In this document: positions 59,462-64,000 of the stretch, in pieces
Layout: every line of letters begins with the position of its first letter
Position numbering within the stretch: the first letter of the stretch is position 1
NCBI RefSeq assembly: GCF_019703515.2
Contig: NC_059348.1
Location: 20,800,156 to 20,864,155, forward strand
DNA length: 64,000 nucleotides
Reading direction: 5' to 3'
Source: Myxocyprinus asiaticus
Lineage: Eukaryota; Chordata; Actinopteri; Cypriniformes; Catostomidae
The notes under the pieces: generated by a model
Databases searched by the model: none
What the model was told of the DNA's origin: nothing
What the model saw: only the letters and a program-made list of their open reading frames with translations
Program-made: the position numbers and the translations under genes

Positions 59462-60652
59462 GCTGAAACATAAGTCCAAATTTGAATGGTTGGTGGTGCT
59501 AGAGGGTTTGAGTTATAGACTCCAAATTTGCCACAAGAAATGTTCAGACTTTCCCCTACTATTGTGCCAAATGTCACAACTTTTTACCATATGATTCTAT
59601 GGGCTGCCGTAGACACACTAGCCATAATGATAATAATCATAATAACAAAAAGAACACTAATAGATAAAAAAGGTGCCTACAACTTCTGTGCTTGGCCCCT
59701 TGAAACAAAATTATGTGGATTATAGCTTGTTTTGGGATAGGTTCTGCATCATAAAAATGCAGCTAATGATGTGTAGTCTAAACCTGTGTCTTTATTGTGT
59801 TTCAACCGGTTTATGAGAATGGAACACTTGGTTTTAATCTGAGATCTTTTTCTCAGGTGAGAGCACATCTTTAGAAAGGGTATGGATACATATGCAGAGA
59901 GTAACTGATAGCTGTACAGGTAAGGTTGTGTGGAAAGCCCCTAAATGGGGAAAGTTTGGCCATTTGTTATTATAATTACTAACTCCCTCAATTAGAAAAA
60001 TAAGTATTCATTAACATGAGTACGCATTTATGAGCGTGCACAGCTGTTGTGAATCTGGTAAAAGTTTTGCGTGAGCATCTAGTCTGGGCACATGAGTAAG
60101 AACACAATTATTAGTGAATGAGACCCGACGTGATGTTCTGTTATATTTTGCATTTTCAAGTATTTAAAAGGTATTGTACTACAAATAAAGCAGGAGTTTT
60201 TGAACCTCTGAATTAGAGATAGACTATGTCATTTGATTTTGTAGTGATCTTTGGCTTGAATAACAATTATATTGTTCAGAGTGGTGATTCATCAGAGGAT
60301 GTCATGATGTAGCCTATTTTCTCAGAACATCACCTCATCCATCTGTTTGTCTTCGTAAATTCATGAATCCAATTTGTCACTCTGCTAAGGTCTCACAGGA
60401 GCTTCTGGAAACAGCTCAACTATTTGAAAGTCATTACAGAGAGGAATAAGTATGGTTTGGGAGTTTTTGGCAAAAATATTTCCTTTGCTAATATTAATTC
60501 TACCATTACTAACCCTCATGGCCCAGTACAAAGCTTTAATAGTCAGATCCATGTATAAGAAAAATCTACACATTTTTATAATTATTTATTATTTTGGCAC
60601 TTCTTAAAGGTGAAGTGTGTTAAATGTTAAAAAGCTTTCTCGTATCCAACTA
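57420..60652 (+). other. fgf12: fgf12 intron 3, middle part
   Basis: AT-rich, no exon recognised. A (TA)n tract lies at 59402-59456. Several frames of 60-105 codons (57769, 58289, 59528, 60385 minus) show no domain features or coding bias and are treated as chance. Confidence 0.7.
59402..59456. repeat. (TA)n microsatellite
   Basis: About 54 bases of uninterrupted TA. Confidence 0.95.
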
Positions 60653-61899
60653 CACTATATTGCCAAAAGTATTCGCTCACCCATCCAAATAATTGAATTC
60701 AGGTGTTCCCATCACTTCCATGGCCACAGGTGTATAAAATGAAGCACCTAGGCATGCAGACTGCTTCTACAAACATTTGTGAAAGAATGGGCCGCTCTCA
60801 GGAGCTCAGTGAATTCCAGCGTGGTACTGTGATAGGATGCCACCTGTGCAACAAGTCCAGTCGTGAAATTTCCTCGCTACTAAATATTCCACAGTCAACT
60901 GTCAGTGGTATTATAACAAAGTGGAAGCGATTGGGAATGACAGTAACTCATCCACGAAGTGGTAGGCCACGTAAAATGACAGAGCGGGGTCAGCGGATGC
61001 TGGGGCGCATAGTGCGCAGAGGTCGCCAACTTTCTGCAGAGTCAATCGCTACAGACCTCCAAAGTTCATGTGGCCTTCAGATTAGCTCAAGAACAGTGCG
61101 TAGAGAGCTTCATGGAATGGGTTTCCATGGCCGAGCAGCTGCATCCAAGCCATACATCACCAAGTGCAATGCAAAGTGTCGGATGCAGTGGTGTAAAGCA
61201 GGCCGCCACTGGACTCTAGAGCAGTGGAGACGCGTTCTCTGGAGTGATGACTCACGCTTCTCCATCTGGCAATCTGATGGACGAGTCTGGGTTTGGCGGT
61301 TGCCAGGAGAACGGTACTTGTCTGACTGCATTGTGCCAACTGTGAAGTTTGGTGGAGGGGGATTATGGTGTGGGGTTGTTTTTCAGGAGCTGGGCTTGGC
61401 CCCTTAGTTCCAGTGAAAGGAACTCTGAATGCTTCAGCATACCAAGAGATTTTGGACAATTCCATGCTCCCAACTTTGTGGGAACAGTTTGGGGACGGCC
61501 ACTTCCTGTTCCAACATGACTGCGCACCAGTGCACAAAGCAAGGTCCATAAAGACATGGATGAGCGAGTTTGGTGTGGAAGAACTTGACTGGCCTGCACA
61601 GAGTCCTGACCTCAACCCGATAGAGCACCTTTGGGATGAATTAGAGCGAAGACTGCGAGCCAGGCCTTCTCGTCCAACATCAGTGTCCGACCTCACAAAT
61701 GCGCTTCTGGAAGAATGGTCAAAAATTCCTATAAACACACTCCTAAACCTTGTGGAAAGCCTTCCCAGAAGAGCTGAAGCTGTTATAGCTGCAAAGGGTG
61801 GGCCGACGTCATATTAAACCCTATGGATTAAGAATGGGATGTCACTTAAGTTCATATGCGTCTAAAGGCAGGTGAGCGAATACTTTTGGCAATATAGTG
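60653..61899 (+). mobile_element. Tc1-like transposon, near complete (CACTATATTGCCAAAAGT ends)
   Basis: TA-flanked (60651-60652, 61900-61901). Starts CACTATATTGCCAAAAGTAT and ends with the inverse complement, TIRs about 27 bp (through TTCGCTCACC). Length 1247 bp. It contains one transposase gene, broken only by a small indel. Confidence 0.93.
60739..61817 (+). pseudogene. Tc1 transposase with a single-base frameshift
   Basis: From MKHLGMQTASTNICERMGRS the first frame runs through the helix-turn-helix (EISSLLNIPQSTVSGIITKW), a GRPRK AT-hook-like motif and LWSDDSRF with the first catalytic Asp. It is thrown off at the G-run near 61354-61361 and stops at 61405. The next frame continues at once with [30 protein letters not shown] (second Asp) and [14 protein letters not shown] (Glu), to [12 protein letters not shown] and a stop. 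Apart from one missing base the gene looks complete, so it was disabled recently. Confidence 0.9.
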
Positions 61900-62322
61900 T
61901 ATGTTAATCATTCTGTGTTATTTCAAATTCGTGACACGTGAAATCGTGTTTAATAGCGGAATTCCTGATGAATAACTACACAATCCATAATCCTAAAAAG
62001 AAATGTTCCTCCAATCAGAGCATCTCGGCCAACAAAGCGCGCGATAGCCCACTTGCATTACATACTGTGAATGAAGCAATCAAGTTGGTCTTTGTTGTGT
62101 TCTTACATATATATTTATTGTCCAATAGGTGGCAGTAGGGGTTCTCTATGCTGATGCCTGAGAACAGAGAAGAGAATTAGAGTGAGAACTGTCTGCATTG
62201 ATGTATGTCGTGCATTGCTTATCCACCTCTAATTTAGTTATTAAAAATTCCTTACATTAAAAGCGACGCTTCATTGCTTCCTGGTTACCACATAACAAGT
62301 TTTTACATACTACAACTAGAAG

Positions 62323-63070
62323 ATGTCTGCTGTTACTCCTTTCCCCACGCCGTTTCTGCCATGTCCTGGTGAGCCATCCATACCCTTGTACATGTGGCTC
62401 AAAATATTCGAGAATTATTTGCTTGTCGTTGCTGCATCTGGAGACGAATGACCAGTCACACGCAAGCGAGCACTGCTTCTTCACTGTCTGGGGAAGAAGG
62501 CCAGAGAGGATTTTTCTTCAATGGAGGATGCCATAGCAGCCTTGAAAGCACACTTTTCTCCTTGACAGAATGTAGTAGCTGAGCGGCATGCTTTCACGAA
62601 ATGTGTTCAGGCACCCTGGAATACAATACCATAGTACTTTACTGTTCTACAGGACTTAGCAGCTACATGTGACTTTGCAGCTACCCATGAAAAAATGCTG
62701 CGTGACCAGTTAGTAGAGAATGTGACTAGCCATCGGATTCACGCACGTTTGGTGCTAGAGACTGATTTGACTCTTGAGGAAGCCATTACTATTGCTACTC
62801 AAATAGAGGCTGCTGGTGAGCACGCCAAGTCCATTTCTGGCAATCGTTCAGCCCCTGTGTAAGAAGTTCATGCAAAGCCCAAATCTACTGCTGGATGCTA
62901 CCGCCATAGACCACCTCCGTAATCACCGTCTGCATTAGGGACTTCAAAACCTTCTGCCTCTGCTTTGCCTGCTGCATTGGCCCGTGCATGTTACCACTGT
63001 GGATCTACGAAACCCCCTGCTAATGATCACAGTTGTCTTGCTGCATCAGCAAAGTGTAATATCTGTCAAT
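62323..63070 (+). pseudogene. gypsy-type gag with zinc knuckle, broken
   Basis: ATG at 62323 starts a Pro-rich lead (TPFPTPFLPCPGEPSIPLYM) and a capsid-like region that shifts frame several times. ENVTSHRIHARLVLETDLTL and EEAITIATQIEAAGEHAKSI are readable near 62719-62840. ARACYHCGST at about 62985 begins a CCHC-type knuckle. Internal stops prevent translation. Confidence 0.65.
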
Positions 63071-63139
63071 GGATCTGACATTTTTCAAGAGTGTGTCGCT
63101 CTGGGCAAACATGCTCAGCGAGCTTCAGATCCTTTATAT

Positions 63140-63470
63140 TCATGACTCACTGTCTGATAAAATACAATGCACTGTTACTATTACGACTTCAACTGCCTCT
63201 GTACCTGTGGAGTTAACTGTGGATCCTGGGTCTTTTGTTTACATTCTACCGAAATCTGTGTATAATACACACTTAAAAAAATATGCCTTGCTGCATCTTG
63301 TGAAACTGGTGCTCCGTGCTCTGATCCCTGTGCCTGGTTGCTTTCCTGTCACTTTTACCAAGGATGACATCACATGCACGTCATCGATTTTCATAGTTGA
63401 ATCTGGCACTGATCTGCTTGGGATGGATCTGATAAAGGGTTTGAATCTGCACTTTGAAGGCTGTTCTATT
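63140..63470 (+). pseudogene. retropepsin-like protease domain remnant
   Basis: An open frame includes VPVELTVDPGSFVYILPKSV, where the active site has DPGS in place of D-S/T-G, and FIVESGTDLLGMDLI, the usual second half ending in LLG-D. The changed active-site residue suggests decay. Confidence 0.6.
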
Positions 63471-63711
63471 CTGCCAGCACCAGCACTGACCTCGGCTCCT
63501 GTAATGCGCCTTTCTACTTTAACTTCTTCAGTTACACTGGGATGTGCCAAAGGCTTCATGCACGAAGTAAAAAGTTCTACAGATGTTGCTCCTGTAAGCC
63601 AAAAACTCCTCCAATTACCCCTGTCTGTTTGAAATGCTGTCAGGGAGGAAATTCACAGGCTCCTCGAATAAGTCATCATCGAGAGGGTGGATGCATCGCC
63701 ATGGGTCTCAC

Positions 63712-64000
63712 CAATTGTTGTACAGAAAAAGTTGGGTGGCATTCGTATGTGTGTTGATTTGAGAGAGCCCAACAAAGCTGTTATTATGGACAGCTACCCT
63801 CTGCCGCACATTGACGAACTGTTTTCTATGTTACGCGGAGCGACTGTCTTTTCTACAATTGAATTGGAGAGTGCGGATCTAACTTCATCACCCATGAGGG
63901 CCTTTTTAGATTTTAGCAGGTATTGTATGATCTTGCCTCAGCGCCCTCCGCATTTCAGAAAATGCAAGGACTGCAAGGACAGCCAAATGTGTCCTACTAC
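63712..64000 (+). pseudogene. gypsy-type reverse transcriptase remnant, truncated by window edge
   Basis: The frame reads VQKKLGGIRMCVDLREPNKA, then YPLPHIDELFSMLRGATVFS, the fingers and first palm strand of Ty3/gypsy reverse transcriptase. TIELESADLTSS replaces the usual S-K-D-L strand, so the first catalytic Asp is in altered context. It continues past 64000. Confidence 0.75.

Larger units (their letters stand above)
62067..64000 (+). mobile_element. Ty3/gypsy-type LTR retrotransposon, decayed and cut by window edge
   Basis: A gag-pol order is visible in broken frames. A segment at about 62067-62276 (TGTGAATGAAGC to GACGCTTCA) may be the 5' LTR, but no second copy is present in the window to confirm it. 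Gag begins near 62323, a CCHC region near 62985, the protease near 63200 and reverse transcriptase from about 63712 to the edge. The remainder and 3' LTR lie outside. Confidence 0.7.

Noticed and set aside
55209..64000. fgf12 exons 4 and 5
   Set aside because: I looked for the conserved ECKFKESVFENYYVIYSS-type coding sequence and did not find it; the gene continues beyond the window.

Overview
The window is vertebrate, and most likely teleost (probably cypriniform). It has two multi-exon genes with long introns, AT-rich non-coding DNA with many (CA)n, (TC)n and (TA)n tracts, and a dense load of Tc1, hAT, TTAA-type, IS630-type, DIRS, Ty3/gypsy and short LTR elements of the kinds common in such fish. 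The species cannot be named from the sequence. No bacterial-type operon, CRISPR array, rRNA or tRNA was seen.

Two host genes lie head to tail on the + strand. mb21d2 (Mab-21 domain containing 2) is complete: exon 1 (517-772) and exon 2 (5629-6899) splice into a 508-residue protein. fgf12 (FHF1, an intracellular fibroblast growth factor homologous factor) is represented by its 5' portion. Three mutually exclusive first exons are visible, all ending in the same splice phase: a minimal 1B-type exon (15818-15836), a second exon (29688-29778) whose peptide resembles the 1B N-terminus of the paralogue FGF14, and the 1A exon (39254-39449). They join the common exon 2 (45616-45726, 111 bp) and exon 3 (55105-55208, 104 bp). 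Exons 4 and 5 lie beyond the right edge. The mb21d2-fgf12 order matches the vertebrate neighbourhood at human 3q28-q29.

Layout: 1-516, flank of mb21d2; 773-5628, its intron with a hAT-like and a TTAA-type element; 6900-11090, its 3' region, loaded with a hAT element, a nested Tc1 whose transposase frame is intact, and a short LTR retroelement (TRIM); 11091-15600, intergenic with MITE debris; 15600-15840, fgf12 promoter/exon 1B; 16569-19150, nested MITEs; 19910-25820, a cluster of IS630/Tc1-type elements; 26065-27467, an internally deleted sibling of the intact Tc1; 28066-28963, a long-TIR element with an unclassified TE-like ORF; 29590-29778, TATA box and second fgf12 first exon; 30470-34822, small elements; 39254-39449, exon 1A; 40096-41726, a dead Sleeping Beauty-like Tc1; 42499-42970, an alternating inverted repeat; 43380-44078, a second TRIM fragment; 47080-51712, a DIRS retrotransposon with its diagnostic architecture but a deleted RT core; 56885-57419 and 60653-61899, two more Tc1 copies; 62067-64000, a decayed Ty3/gypsy element running off the edge.

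The most interesting observations are the FGF14-like first exon inside fgf12, the DIRS element whose inverted ends, internal complementary region and GTT termini can all be read directly, and the intact Tc1 transposase nested in a hAT element.
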